From: Paenarthrobacter sp. AR 02
GTDB taxonomy: Bacteria > Actinomycetota > Actinomycetes > Actinomycetales > Micrococcaceae
Reading direction: 5' to 3'
NCBI RefSeq assembly: GCF_021538675.1
Contig: NZ_JAJUKH010000006.1
Coordinates: 124,001 to 188,000, forward strand
DNA: 64,000 bases
Below are positions 55,561 through 64,000 of this stretch, one piece after another (within the stretch, counting starts at the first letter, position 1; every line of letters starts with the position of its first letter). The position numbers and the translations under genes were made by a program. Below the pieces are notes generated by a model, which saw nothing but the letters and a program-made list of their open reading frames with translations, made no database searches and was not told the DNA's origin.

Positions 55561-57144
55561 GTGAACGATGCCGAAAACACCCAAAACATGGACTCCGCAA
55601 ATTCCCAGCCGCTGCAGGAGCGCGTTAACAACCGCTCACAGAGGCCAACATCGGATGCTTTCAAAGCATTCATGGCCAGCAATTGGGCTGCCGCCCCGCA
55701 GGTGACCCCTGCGCGCGACGCCGTTGCAGACCACGCTGCACGCCGCCGTCGTGCGATTTCCGAACTGTTCAAAGGCGAACGGCTTGTCATCCCGGCCGGT
55801 CCGCTGAAGGTCCGCTCCAACGACTGCGATTACCGTTTTCGCCCCCACTCCGGCTTTGCGCACCTCACGGGCCTTGGCCTGGACCACGAGCCCGACGCCG
55901 TCCTCATCCTTGAGCCGGTGGCTGAAGGCAAGGGCGACGACGGCGGTCACCACACCGCGACGCTCTACTTCCGTCCCTTGGCCGGCCGCGATACCGAACA
56001 GTTCTACGCCGACTCACGCTCCGGTGAGTTCTGGATCGGTGCCCGTCCGACACTGGCGGAATTCGAGGCCCGCCTGGGACTCGCCTGCGCCCATATCGCC
56101 GAACTCGAAATGGCAATCACCAAGAACGTGGGTGCCCCGGAGATCGGTGGCATCTCCATCCGCCTGGTCCGCAAGGTGGACGAGAACATTGATGCCTTGG
56201 TGGACACCGCCCGGTACAACACCGCCAAGGATCCCGAAACCCTGGACCTGGGCGAACTCGATGCCTTGGACGAGAAGCTCAGCGAAGCCCTCTCCGAGTT
56301 GCGCCTCCTCAAGGACGAGTGGGAAATCGAGCAGATGAAGATCGCCGTGGCTGCCACTGTGGAGGGCTTCGCCGACGTCGTTCGCGCCCTTCCGCGGGCG
56401 CTGAACCACGCACGCGGCGAGCGCGTCGTTGAGGGTGCATTCTTCGCCCGCGCCCGCGAGGAAGGCAACGAGCTCGGCTATGACACCATCGCTGCCTCGG
56501 GAAACAACGCCACTGTCCTTCACTGGACCCGGAACACGGGCAAGGTCAACGCGGGCGAACTCCTTCTCCTCGATGCCGGCGTGGAAGCTGATTCCCTCTA
56601 CACTGCCGATGTCACCCGTACCCTGCCCGCCACGGGCACCTTCACTGATGTCCAGCGCAAGGTCTACGAGGCCGTCCTGGACGCAGCCGATGCCGGTTTC
56701 GCAGCCGCGCAGCCGGGCGTGAAGTTCCGCGACATCCACACCGCAGCAACCACGGTCCTGGCCGAACGCCTCGCCGAGTGGGGCCTGCTCCCCGTGTCCG
56801 TGGAGGAAGCCATCAGCCCCGAGGGCCAGCAGCACCGTCGCTGGATGCCGCACGGGACCAGCCACCACCTGGGGCTGGATGTCCACGACTGTGCACAGGC
56901 CAAGCGCGAGCTTTACCTGGACGGGATCCTCACCGAGGGCATGGTCTTTACCATCGAACCCGGTTTGTACTTCAAGAATGAGGACCTTGCGATCCCTGCC
57001 GAGTACCGCGGAATCGGTGTTCGCATCGAGGACGACATCCTGATGACAGCCGATGGCCCGGTCAACCTCAGCGCCGCCTTGCCCCGCAAGGCAGCCGACG
57101 TCGAATCATGGATGGCCGGTATCTACCAGGAGGCGCAGGCCTAG
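55561..57144 (+). CDS. pepP: Aminopeptidase P family protein (Xaa-Pro aminopeptidase)
   Basis: A 527-aa cytoplasmic metallopeptidase that removes an N-terminal residue before proline. The N-terminal creatinase-like domain (about 50-250) precedes the pita-bread domain. The five metal ligands are in place: Asp338, Asp350, His435 (HGTSHHLGLDVHD), Glu466 (FTIEPGLYF) and Glu490 (GVRIEDDIL). GTG at 55561 is preferred, and ATG at 55588 is an alternative; neither has a strong ribosome-binding site. A strong terminator follows. Confidence 0.93.
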   Translation: MNDAENTQNMDSANSQPLQERVNNRSQRPTSDAFKAFMASNWAAAPQVTPARDAVADHAARRRRAISELFKGERLVIPAGPLKVRSNDCDYRFRPHSGFAHLTGLGLDHEPDAVLILEPVAEGKGDDGGHHTATLYFRPLAGRDTEQFYADSRSGEFWIGARPTLAEFEARLGLACAHIAELEMAITKNVGAPEIGGISIRLVRKVDENIDALVDTARYNTAKDPETLDLGELDALDEKLSEALSELRLLKDEWEIEQMKIAVAATVEGFADVVRALPRALNHARGERVVEGAFFARAREEGNELGYDTIAASGNNATVLHWTRNTGKVNAGELLLLDAGVEADSLYTADVTRTLPATGTFTDVQRKVYEAVLDAADAGFAAAQPGVKFRDIHTAATTVLAERLAEWGLLPVSVEEAISPEGQQHRRWMPHGTSHHLGLDVHDCAQAKRELYLDGILTEGMVFTIEPGLYFKNEDLAIPAEYRGIGVRIEDDILMTADGPVNLSAALPRKAADVESWMAGIYQEAQA

Positions 57145-57174
57145 CCCGCGCAGCCCAGGGCAAACGCCAACATC

Positions 57175-57215
57175 AAAGGGAAGGCCACCGGAGATCCGGT
57201 GGCCTTCCCTTTGTT
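57175..57215. terminator. Terminator after pepP, shared with the convergent YflT-like gene
   Basis: A perfect 17-bp stem (57175-57191 with 57196-57212) with the loop AGAT and T-rich ends on both strands. Confidence 0.88.
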
Positions 57216-57239
57216 CGGTGCATTTGTCCTTTGCCGGGA

Positions 57240-58049
57240 CTACTGCTGTTTCGGTGTGTCCTCGGAGCCGGCTTGCTGTCCGTCTTCCTGCGGGGCATTG
57301 TGGCCTTCGGTCACGCGGACACCGTACTGCGGCCTGCCGTCGGGCAGGTCGGGGTAGCGGACAGCCGACGGCGGCTGGTGGTTCGACGGCGCAACACCGG
57401 CATGCGGATCCCCGTTTTCCTGCGTGCCGGTTTCACCGGTGCCGCGCTGGCCGTAAGGGTCATTCCATGTGGATGGCCTTTCCGGCGCCTGGCCCGGCTG
57501 CTGCAGCGGAGCGCTGTGCGGGTTGTAGTTCGTTGCCTGCGGCGCTGCCGCCTGCGAGGGGTTCATCGGCAGCTGGTGGAGCAGGCGACGGGCCTCGTGG
57601 GCTGCTTCGATGGCGACGATCACGTCATAGTTGGTGGCCACCACCTGGCTTGTGGAGGTGAAGTCACGCTTCCCGCGCTGGGTGGCATAGGTGACGATGC
57701 CGAAGAGCATGAAGAAGGCCGCGCCCATCAGGACCGAGGTGATGATGGAGAACGGTCCGCCGCCCGGCGTAAAGAAGGACAGCATCACACCGACGAACAG
57801 GCCAAACCACATGCCGCTCAAAGCACCGGACAGGGCCACCCTCGGGTAGCTCAGGCGACCGGTCACCCGCTCAACCATTTTGAGGTCGTTGCCCACGATC
57901 GATACCAACTGAACCGGGAACTGCTGGTCTGCCAGATAATCCACCGCCTTTTGGGCATCCAAATACGAGGTGTATGAGCCGACGGTGTCTCCTTGTGGGA
58001 CGCTCCGGGACTCCTCGACAGCTTTGGGACCACCAAAAATGTTAGACAT
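57240..58049 (-). CDS. General stress protein (YflT-like) membrane protein
   Basis: A 269-aa protein. The N-terminal ~70 residues (GSYTSYLDAQKAVDYLADQQ and VQLVSIVGNDLKMVERVTGR, both typical of general-stress 17M/YflT domains) are followed by two transmembrane helices (about 75-118), then a Gln/Pro/Gly-rich C-terminal tail. The start is ATG at 58049 with GGGG just upstream; the far longer upstream frame is the shadow of the divergent MgtE-N gene. It is divergent from the MgtE-N/CBS gene by 76 nt. Function unknown. Confidence 0.87.
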   Translation of the reverse strand: MSNIFGGPKAVEESRSVPQGDTVGSYTSYLDAQKAVDYLADQQFPVQLVSIVGNDLKMVERVTGRLSYPRVALSGALSGMWFGLFVGVMLSFFTPGGGPFSIITSVLMGAAFFMLFGIVTYATQRGKRDFTSTSQVVATNYDVIVAIEAAHEARRLLHQLPMNPSQAAAPQATNYNPHSAPLQQPGQAPERPSTWNDPYGQRGTGETGTQENGDPHAGVAPSNHQPPSAVRYPDLPDGRPQYGVRVTEGHNAPQEDGQQAGSEDTPKQQ

Positions 58050-58125
58050 AGCCCCATTGTGTCCCATGGACATGTGAAGCGGCTGGAATTCAGCTAAAAG
58101 AGAGCAGACTCGGTAGCCTGTAAAC

Positions 58126-59409
58126 ATGAGCACACATCCCTCACGCGTCTTTGTCGCGCGCCTGCTCGGCCTGGACGTCTTCGACCCCCTGGGTGACCGT
58201 CTTGGCCGATTGCGCGATGTCGTGGTGCTCTCCAGGGGCACCCGTGGCGCCCCGCACGTGGTGGGCATCGTGGTGGAAGTTCCCGGCAAGAAGCGCGTCT
58301 TCGTGCCCATGACGCGCATTACGTCCATCGACCAAACACAGATCATCTGCACCGGGCTGGTCAATCTGCGACGCTTCGAGCAGCGGGGAGCCGAAACCCT
58401 GGTGGTGGCCGAGATGTTTGATCGCCGCGTCACCCTTGCCGACGGCAGCGGGGATGCCACCATCGAGGACATCGCCATGGACCAGCACAGGTCCAAGGAC
58501 TGGTTCGTCAGCAAGCTGTTCGTCCGCCGCGGGCACTCCCTGTCGCCGTTGAGCCGGCTGCGCCGCAACGAGACCCTGATCATCGACTGGGCCGATGCCC
58601 AGACGGGCGCCCACAACGAGCCGCAGGCGGCCACCCAGTTCGTGGCCACCCACGAGGACCTCAAGCCTGCCGACTTCGCCGAAGCCCTGCAGGAAATGAG
58701 CGACAAGCGCCGGTTCGAAGTGGCCAGCGAGCTCCAGGACGAGCGCCTCGCGGACGTGCTGCAGGAACTGCCCGAGGACGACCAAGTGGAAATCCTCTCG
58801 GCCTTGGACGTGGAGCGCGCCGCCGACGTCCTTGAAGAGATGGATCCTGACGACGCCGCAGACCTCCTCGCTGAGCTCCCCTCAGCGCAGGCCGAGGAAC
58901 TGCTGCAGCTCATGGAGCCGCAGGAAGCCGAGGACGTGCGCCGGCTCCTGGAGTATGACGAAGACACGGCAGGCGGCCTCATGACCCCTGTCCCGGTCAT
59001 CCTCCCGCCGGAAGCCACGGTCGCGGAGGCCCTGGCCCACGTCCGGCGCGAGGAGCTCTCCCCTGCCTTGGCCTCATCAATCTTCATTGCCCGCCCTCCG
59101 CTGGAGACGCCCACGGGCCGGTTCCTCGGCGTGGTGCATATCCAGCAGCTCCTGCGTTTCCCGCCGCCGGAGCCTCTGGGCAACCTTGTGGACAAGAACC
59201 TTGAGCCGCTCTCGGACCAAGCCCACATCAGCGAGGTAGCCAGGACCTTGGCAACCTACAACCTGAATTCACTTCCAGTTGTCGACGACGACGGCCGCCT
59301 TGTGGGGGCGGTGACTGTTGATGACGTGCTGGATCACCTGTTGCCGGATGACTGGCGCGCCCACGAGGACGACGCCCCTATAAGGAGACTTGGAGGCCGC
59401 ATTGGCTGA
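58126..59409 (+). CDS. MgtE N-domain/CBS regulatory protein lacking the transporter domain
   Basis: A 427-aa cytosolic protein. Residues about 1-75 look PRC-barrel-like (LGLDVFDPLGDRLGRLRDVV). About 200-285 form an MgtE N-terminal superhelix (ELPEDDQVEILSALDVERAA, VLEEMDPDDAADLLAELPSA, RLLEYDEDTAGGLMTP). Two CBS repeats end with SLPVVDDDGRLVGAVTVDD. No transmembrane MgtE channel domain follows, so it cannot itself carry Mg2+. The tail overlaps the DUF1003 start by 8 nt. It probably senses Mg2+ or adenine nucleotides and regulates a partner, possibly the DUF1003 protein. Confidence 0.9.
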   Translation: MSTHPSRVFVARLLGLDVFDPLGDRLGRLRDVVVLSRGTRGAPHVVGIVVEVPGKKRVFVPMTRITSIDQTQIICTGLVNLRRFEQRGAETLVVAEMFDRRVTLADGSGDATIEDIAMDQHRSKDWFVSKLFVRRGHSLSPLSRLRRNETLIIDWADAQTGAHNEPQAATQFVATHEDLKPADFAEALQEMSDKRRFEVASELQDERLADVLQELPEDDQVEILSALDVERAADVLEEMDPDDAADLLAELPSAQAEELLQLMEPQEAEDVRRLLEYDEDTAGGLMTPVPVILPPEATVAEALAHVRREELSPALASSIFIARPPLETPTGRFLGVVHIQQLLRFPPPEPLGNLVDKNLEPLSDQAHISEVARTLATYNLNSLPVVDDDGRLVGAVTVDDVLDHLLPDDWRAHEDDAPIRRLGGRIG

Positions 59410-60121
59410 TAACAACGCCACCCGATCCCCCAAGGCCACTGGACGTACCGTCAGCAGCCTGGACACGCCCCTGAGCGGGCGCCAACGCATCCTGCCCAAG
59501 TTCTCCCCCAACCCGGACGCCTTCGGCAACGCCACTGAGGGATTCGCCCGTTTCATGGGAACCCCGCAGTTCCTGGTCTACATGACCATCTTTTGTGTGT
59601 TCTGGCTGGCGTGGAACACCTTCGCGCCGACTGAGTGGCAATTTGACCGGATGGAGCTTGGCTTCACCCTCCTGACCCTGATGTTGTCGCTCCAGGCCTC
59701 CTACGCAGCCCCGCTGCTCCTGCTGGCCCAAAACCGGCAGGACGACCGCGACCGTGTCTCTCTCCAGCAGGACCGCCAACGCGCTGAGCGCAACCTTTCC
59801 GACACCGAGTACCTGACCCGGGAATTGGCTTCGCTGCGTATTGCCCTACGTGAAGTGGCCACCCGTGACTACGTCCGGGCCGAACTCCGGAGCCTCCTGG
59901 AAGACATCATCGACGCCCAGGAAGAGCTCCGCGAGCACGATCCCGCCACCGATGGCAGCGAATCCTCCGGAGAAAAGGTCAAGGAGAAGCTGAAGGAAAA
60001 GCGGGACAAGTCGCGCGGACCCCGCACCCAGCAGATCCCCAAGGTCCGGCCGCCGCGGAGCGCCGGCCCCCAGCATTCCACTGCCAAGCGAACACCCGAG
60101 AACCCCGAAAGCCGAGCCTGA
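59402..60121 (+). CDS. DUF1003 membrane protein
   Basis: A 239-aa protein with two transmembrane helices (about 60-80 and 92-112: FLVYMTIFCVFWLAWNTF and LLTLMLSLQASYAAPLLLLA), typical of DUF1003, and a long charged C-terminal helix rich in Lys/Glu. QNRQDDRDR after the second helix is a family mark. The TTG at 59402 has GGAGG 5 nt upstream and overlaps the MgtE-N gene. No transport activity is established. It precedes mrp by 4 nt, so all three form one operon. Confidence 0.88.
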   Translation: MADNNATRSPKATGRTVSSLDTPLSGRQRILPKFSPNPDAFGNATEGFARFMGTPQFLVYMTIFCVFWLAWNTFAPTEWQFDRMELGFTLLTLMLSLQASYAAPLLLLAQNRQDDRDRVSLQQDRQRAERNLSDTEYLTRELASLRIALREVATRDYVRAELRSLLEDIIDAQEELREHDPATDGSESSGEKVKEKLKEKRDKSRGPRTQQIPKVRPPRSAGPQHSTAKRTPENPESRA

Positions 60122-60125
60122 CCTT

Positions 60126-61253
60126 ATGAGCACCGTATCTGCCGAGGCGCTCCGTGCTGCCCTGGCAACCGTCATTGATCCGGAGCTCCGCCGCCCCATC
60201 ACCGAACTCGGGATGGTGGAATCGGTCTCTGCCGATGAGGCCGGCGCAGCCCACGTTGCTGTCCTGCTGACCATTGCCGGCTGCCCTTTGCGCGAAACCA
60301 TCGCGGAGGACGCCACTGCAGCCCTGTCCAAGGTGCCAGGTGTGACCGGGGTGGACGTGGAACTCAAGGTCATGACGCCCGCCCAGCGCGAAGCCCTCAA
60401 AGAGCAGCTCCGTGGCCCCGGCGGGCAGCGCGGAATACCGTTCACCAAGCCGGGTTCGTTGACCAAGGTGTACGCGGTGGCCAGCGGCAAGGGCGGCGTG
60501 GGCAAGTCGTCCGTCACCGTGAACCTCGCCTGTTCCCTGGCGGCCCAGGGACTGCGCGTTGGAATAGTGGATGCGGACGTCCATGGTTTCTCCGTACCGG
60601 CCCTGATGGGAATCACACAGAAGCCCACACAGGTTGACGACATGATCCTCCCGCCAGTGGCTTATGGCGTAAAAGTCATTTCCATCGGCATGTTCGTCGC
60701 AGGCAACACGCCCGTAGCCTGGCGCGGCCCCATGTTGCACCGCGCCCTGGAACAGTTCCTCAGCGACGTGTACTTCGGCGACCTCGACGCCCTTTTCCTG
60801 GACCTGCCTCCCGGCACCGGAGACATCGCCATCTCTGTCGCCCAATTGCTTCCCAACGCCGAGATCCTGGTGGTCACCACACCGCAGGCAGCGGCCGCGG
60901 ACGTCGCCGAACGCGCGGGGACGATCGCCACCCAGACCGGACAGACGGTGGCCGGGGTGATCGAGAACATGTCCTTCCTGGAAATGCCCGACGGCGGCCG
61001 CATGGAGTTGTTCGGAAGCGGGGGCGGTGCCACCCTGGCTGCGAGGTTGAGCGCTGCGGTGGACACCGATGTTCCACTGTTGGGGCAGATCCCCTTGGAC
61101 ATCCGTTTGCGGGAAGGTGGGGACGCCGGGAAGCCCGTGGTCCTGGCTGCGCCTGAAACCGCTGCCGCGAAGGCCCTGGAGGATATTGCATCGGCCCTGG
61201 CCACCCGGCCGCGTGGGCTATCCGGGATGCCTTTGGGAATCCAACCCCGCTAA
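60126..61253 (+). CDS. mrp: Mrp/NBP35-family Fe-S carrier ATPase
   Basis: A 375-aa P-loop ATPase. The N-terminal DUF59/MIP18 domain (about 5-85: TVIDPELRRPITELGM) precedes the NBP35 ATPase, with the deviant Walker A SGKGGVGKSS at 120-129 and VDADVHGFSVPALMG. PGTGDIAISVAQ follows the second ATPase motif. Such proteins bind and pass on Fe-S clusters. The ATG at 60126 follows the DUF1003 stop by 4 nt. It is convergent with tatB, 36 nt away. Confidence 0.94.
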   Translation: MSTVSAEALRAALATVIDPELRRPITELGMVESVSADEAGAAHVAVLLTIAGCPLRETIAEDATAALSKVPGVTGVDVELKVMTPAQREALKEQLRGPGGQRGIPFTKPGSLTKVYAVASGKGGVGKSSVTVNLACSLAAQGLRVGIVDADVHGFSVPALMGITQKPTQVDDMILPPVAYGVKVISIGMFVAGNTPVAWRGPMLHRALEQFLSDVYFGDLDALFLDLPPGTGDIAISVAQLLPNAEILVVTTPQAAAADVAERAGTIATQTGQTVAGVIENMSFLEMPDGGRMELFGSGGGATLAARLSAAVDTDVPLLGQIPLDIRLREGGDAGKPVVLAAPETAAAKALEDIASALATRPRGLSGMPLGIQPR

Positions 61254-61289
61254 CAGCGACTTTCGGCGAGCTGAACGCCGTCTTCCGGG

Positions 61290-61682
61290 TCAGGTAGCTT
61301 CGGTGTCAAAAGGCGCGGCTTCACCATCTGCAAGCCGCTCGATGATCCTAGCCGGGGCTTTGGGCTTGGTGTCCGCGGCCGAGGCAGTTGCCGCGGCGAC
61401 GGGCGCACCGGGACTCACTGGCTTGGTGTCGTCCTCCAGGAGTGCATCCTTGATGATGCGCCGGGGATCATACTGACGCGGATCGTACTTCTTCCAGTCG
61501 ACCTCATCGATGTCGATGCCGACTTCTTCCTTGATCTGCTCGCGCGCGCCCGACGCCATCCGCCGGACTTCCTTGACCAGGTTGGCGAGCTTTTGAGTGT
61601 ATTCGGGCAAACGGCTGGGACCGATCACGAGTACGCCGATAAGAAGGAGGATTATGAACTCCGGGCCGTTGATTCCAAACAC
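61290..61682 (-). CDS. tatB: Sec-independent protein translocase TatB
   Basis: A 130-aa component of the Tat export system. The N-terminus MFGINGPEFIILLLIGVLVI holds the single transmembrane helix, followed by GPSRLPEYTQKLANLVKEVRR with the hinge Gly-Pro and the amphipathic helix of TatB. The C-terminal half is charged and Ala/Pro-rich. The GTG at 61682 is chosen because it gives this canonical start. It follows the anti-sigma gene by 31 nt on the same strand, as in mycobacteria, where sigE, rseA and tatB are also close. Confidence 0.9.
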   Translation of the reverse strand: MFGINGPEFIILLLIGVLVIGPSRLPEYTQKLANLVKEVRRMASGAREQIKEEVGIDIDEVDWKKYDPRQYDPRRIIKDALLEDDTKPVSPGAPVAAATASAADTKPKAPARIIERLADGEAAPFDTEAT

Positions 61683-61713
61683 GCTACGAAGATTACCTTG
61701 TCTGTGGTGCCGC

Positions 61714-62625
61714 TCATAAACCGGCGGGACGGAGGAGGGTCTGCAGTCCGCGCAGCAGTCGCCCATACCAGGACCCGGAGCTGTCCCCGTGCCCTTGATG
61801 CGACATGGAGTCTCCTGCCCGGACTATTTCCGGCACCGCGTCATCAGCGCTTTCCGGGGGCAGGTCGGAGGTGTAGCTGATCACGGCAGCAGGCATGGCG
61901 TAGACAGCCTTCCACGGCGTTCCCTGGGTGACGGACAGCTGCGCCGCGCCCCTCTGGCCAGCGGATTGCGCGTCGGCCGGAAGGTGTTCTTCGGTGATGG
62001 TGGCGTAATGGCCGTTGCTTTCGAGCCGGATTTCCACCGCCGGGTGCCCATTGAGCATCGAGGCCTGGGCGGAGACGACGTGGAAGCCCATCTCCAGGAG
62101 TTCAGGACAGGCCCACCCTTGGTCGCGGAGGGCGTCCAGTTGCGACGCACTAAGACTCATGGTGCTTCCGGCCGTGAACGAGGGGTCCATGACGTCCACC
62201 GGTCCAGCGCTCCATGCCCCCACCAGCGCTCCGGCATTGCCGGCGCCGGCTAATACCCGCGGCTGGTCGTCCCCGGCCACAACGTAAGCTGCGACGCCCA
62301 GAGCTCCGGCGCTCACCACGAGGGTACCCGCTGCGACGGCAGCGAAGCGGAGACCCCTGGACAGCCCACCCTGCTGTGGCTGGTTCCACGGATCCTGTGC
62401 AGGTTCACTGGCAAGCCGCTCTGTGTGCTGGATCAGGCGTGCAGCAAGGTCCTGGCTCGCTTCCGGCACGGCCGCAGCCCGGAGCCGCTCAAGGTACTGC
62501 CGTTCCCGGCCTGCCGCGGCACGGCAGTCCGCACATACCTGCAGGTGTTCCGGTAGCCGCGAATGGCGCCGGGCAGCAAAAGCGCGCCGGGACAGGGCTC
62601 CCGGACGGAAGGGACGTCGAGGCAT
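61714..62625 (-). CDS. rseA: Anti-sigma factor (RseA-like, ZAS motif)
   Basis: A 303-aa membrane anti-sigma factor. The zinc-binding anti-sigma motif HxxxCxxC is His27-x3-Cys31-x2-Cys34 (EHLQVCADC). One transmembrane helix lies at about 85-112, and the rest is extracytoplasmic with no named domain. It should hold SigE inactive until stress releases it. The ATG at 62625 lies 7 nt after the sigE stop; a TTG at 62631 is the alternative. It is longer than mycobacterial RseA, with an extra extracytoplasmic region that could sense the signal. Confidence 0.88.
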   Translation of the reverse strand: MPRRPFRPGALSRRAFAARRHSRLPEHLQVCADCRAAAGRERQYLERLRAAAVPEASQDLAARLIQHTERLASEPAQDPWNQPQQGGLSRGLRFAAVAAGTLVVSAGALGVAAYVVAGDDQPRVLAGAGNAGALVGAWSAGPVDVMDPSFTAGSTMSLSASQLDALRDQGWACPELLEMGFHVVSAQASMLNGHPAVEIRLESNGHYATITEEHLPADAQSAGQRGAAQLSVTQGTPWKAVYAMPAAVISYTSDLPPESADDAVPEIVRAGDSMSHQGHGDSSGSWYGRLLRGLQTLLRPAGL

Positions 62626-62632
62626 CGACAAC

Positions 62633-63256
62633 CTAGTGGATGCTGGCGATGCGGGGCATCTTCAAGCGCGGCTTGCGGGCCTCGGCGGGTCGGGGATCGC
62701 GGTGGGCCAGCTTCTCGCGCAGCATGGTCCTTCCGCGGTGGATACGGGACCTGACGGTCCCCAGCTTCACCCCAAGCGCCTCGGCGACTTCGTCATAGGA
62801 GAGGCCTTCAAGATCGCAAAGAACGACGGCGGCACGGAAGTCGGGTGGGAGCTCTTCCAGTGCCCGCTGGACGTCCAGGTCAAGGTTGTTGTGCTCAAAG
62901 CTCTGCTCGGGTCCGGGCTCGCGGCCAGGAAGGCGGGACTCGGCGTCCTCGGCCAGCGCATCAAACCGTATGCGGCTCTTTCGGCGGGCCTGGTCGAGGA
63001 ACAGGTTGGTGGTGATGCGGTGCAACCAGCCGTCCAATGTTCCCGGCTTGAAGTTCTCAAGCGAGCGGAATACGCGGACGAAGACCTCCTGGGTGAGGTC
63101 TTCGGCGTCGAACTTGTTGCCGGTCAGGCGGTAGGCGAGGCGATATACCTTGGCGGAGTGGTTCGCAACCACGTCCTCCCAGCTGGGCATGACCCATTCG
63201 GCTACGGCCTCGTGGCCTTCTGATGTTTGGACTGGCGCAGCATGCGATGCCGGCAT
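62633..63256 (-). CDS. sigE: ECF RNA polymerase sigma factor SigE
   Basis: A 207-aa extracytoplasmic-function sigma factor. Region 2 reads [20 protein letters not shown] and [13 protein letters not shown], and region 4 has [20 protein letters not shown] and [16 protein letters not shown]. The second half ends in a basic tail (ARKPRLKMP). The ATG at 63256 gives a 22-aa lead before Met23; either could be the start. Context (anti-sigma downstream, O-methyltransferase divergent) matches sigE of mycobacteria. It should respond to envelope stress. Confidence 0.93.
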   Translation of the reverse strand: MPASHAAPVQTSEGHEAVAEWVMPSWEDVVANHSAKVYRLAYRLTGNKFDAEDLTQEVFVRVFRSLENFKPGTLDGWLHRITTNLFLDQARRKSRIRFDALAEDAESRLPGREPGPEQSFEHNNLDLDVQRALEELPPDFRAAVVLCDLEGLSYDEVAEALGVKLGTVRSRIHRGRTMLREKLAHRDPRPAEARKPRLKMPRIASIH

Positions 63257-63492
63257 CGTCCACTCCCCTCAAACTGTGGTTCACCGAAGAATCCGGTGCC
63301 GTCCACCTCATGGATGACCGGAGCAATATCATCCCAAGGTTGTCTGGGAATTTCCTGACCGGCCGCCGATTTCCCCGCAGGGCAGAAAACATCGGCGGAC
63401 ACAGCCGCATGCCGCTCCCCCAACAGCGGGTTTACGCGGGACCACGCAGTAGTCTGGTACAAACACCCCTACCCGCGGAAAGCGAATCCTTC
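63257..63492. promoter_or_regulatory. Divergent sigE/O-methyltransferase promoter region
   Basis: A 236-nt region that must carry both promoters. I could not fix a SigE-type -35/-10 pair with confidence, and no other feature is recognisable. Confidence 0.3.
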
Positions 63493-64000
63493 ATGAGTGC
63501 CGACAAGTCAACCAGCTGGTCCTATGCAGAAGATCTGCCGGCTGAGGACGACGTCTTGTTGCGTGCCCGTGAGCGGTCCTTCGAGCTGGGTGTCACCCCG
63601 ATCAGTCCGGGTGTTGGTGCGGTGCTCACAGTCCTTGCTGCTGCGTCCAAGGCACAGACAGTAGTAGAAGTCGGATCCGGTGCCGGAGTATCCGGGGTCT
63701 GCCTGCTGCGGGGCCTCAGCCCGCAGGCGGTCCTGACAACCATCGACGTCGATGTCGAGCACCTGAAAGCCGCACGGGAAGCGTTCTTGGAATCCGGCAG
63801 CCCGGCAAACCGTACGAGGACCATTTCCGGCAGGGCGGCCGACGTGTTGCCCCGCCTGACGGACTCTGCCTACGATCTCGTCTTCATTGATGCGGACAAG
63901 CCGAACTTCCCCAAATACGTTGAACAGGCGGTCCGTCTGCTTAAAAGCGGCGGCACCTTGGTGATCAATGACGCCCTGGACAAGGACCGGGTGTCCAACC
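63493..64000 (+). CDS. O-methyltransferase family protein (partial, 3' end outside window)
   Basis: The first ~169 residues of a class I SAM methyltransferase (methyltransferase family 3, O-methyltransferase type) that runs off the right edge. The SAM motif is VVEVGSGAGVSGVCLLRGL, and the acidic metal-site segment is DLVFIDADKPNFPKYVEQAV, as in COMT-like enzymes. The start is ATG at 63493 (MSADKSTSWSYAEDLP). In mycobacteria a methyltransferase gene also lies divergent to sigE. The substrate is unknown. Confidence 0.9.
   Translation, partial: MSADKSTSWSYAEDLPAEDDVLLRARERSFELGVTPISPGVGAVLTVLAAASKAQTVVEVGSGAGVSGVCLLRGLSPQAVLTTIDVDVEHLKAAREAFLESGSPANRTRTISGRAADVLPRLTDSAYDLVFIDADKPNFPKYVEQAVRLLKSGGTLVINDALDKDRVSN

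Noticed and set aside
58126..59228. Minus-strand extension of the YflT-like gene to 662 codons
   Set aside because: It is the Ser/Arg-rich shadow of the MgtE-N/CBS gene; the real start is the ATG at 58049.

Overview
The window is high-GC DNA from an actinobacterium, most probably an Arthrobacter/Paenarthrobacter-type member of the Micrococcaceae. The evidence is the set of lineage-typical genes: AdnAB helicase-nuclease, UvrD2 with a C-terminal HRDC domain, a coproporphyrin-dependent heme cluster with ChdC and an Fe-S type ferrochelatase, the MoeZ-like E1-rhodanese fusion, DUF3107, UPF0182, and the sigE-rseA-tatB block. Start codons are often GTG or TTG, and many genes overlap by ATGA, GTGA or TGATG. 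I see no prophage, insertion sequence, CRISPR array, rRNA or integron; this is chromosomal core sequence.

Layout. 1-1266 (-): etfB-etfA, etfA cut by the window edge. 1492-6406: HtrA-type protease (-), then a secreted/membrane TPM-domain coiled-coil protein and PspA (+), an envelope-maintenance neighbourhood. 6516-7907 (-): GntR-family regulator, then two initiator tRNA-Met genes inside a duplicated block with a 32-bp tandem repeat between them. 8024-13930: UPF0182 membrane protein, Lon-like PDZ protease, DUF2342 metalloprotease. 13997-27202: a DNA-repair island with a YgjP-type metallopeptidase, UvrD2, NudC, an APH-like kinase, AdnB, AdnA, an alkyltransferase-like protein and a DEDDh exonuclease. 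27543-30004: polar amino-acid ABC transporter. 30086-31372: NagZ-like GH3 lipoprotein.

31486-42854 holds nearly the whole route from glutamyl-tRNA to coproheme and heme b: hemA (+) diverges from hemE-cgoX-chdC-cpfC-hemC-hemD-hemB-LLM-hemL (-). 42864-46450 holds an SDR enzyme, a MoeZ-like protein, a TetR regulator, DUF3107 and a small membrane protein. 46508-49618 is the thiamine cluster: thiO-thiS-thiG under a TPP riboswitch, with thiE divergent. 49685-57144 holds an RNB-family RNase, a DEAD-box helicase with a long leader, a solitary DNA methyltransferase, MarC, a PHP phosphoesterase and aminopeptidase P. 57240-64000 holds a YflT-like stress protein, an MgtE-N/CBS protein, DUF1003, Mrp, and the sigE-rseA-tatB operon with a divergent O-methyltransferase cut by the window end.

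No gene set stands out as a clearly new system. The best candidates for a second look are the TPM/PspA pair, the two non-identical initiator tRNAs with the repeat between them, the LLM oxidoreductase inside the heme operon, a CRP-like palindrome in front of chdC, and the solitary methyltransferase behind the DEAD-box helicase. All family assignments come from reading the sequence; no searches were run.
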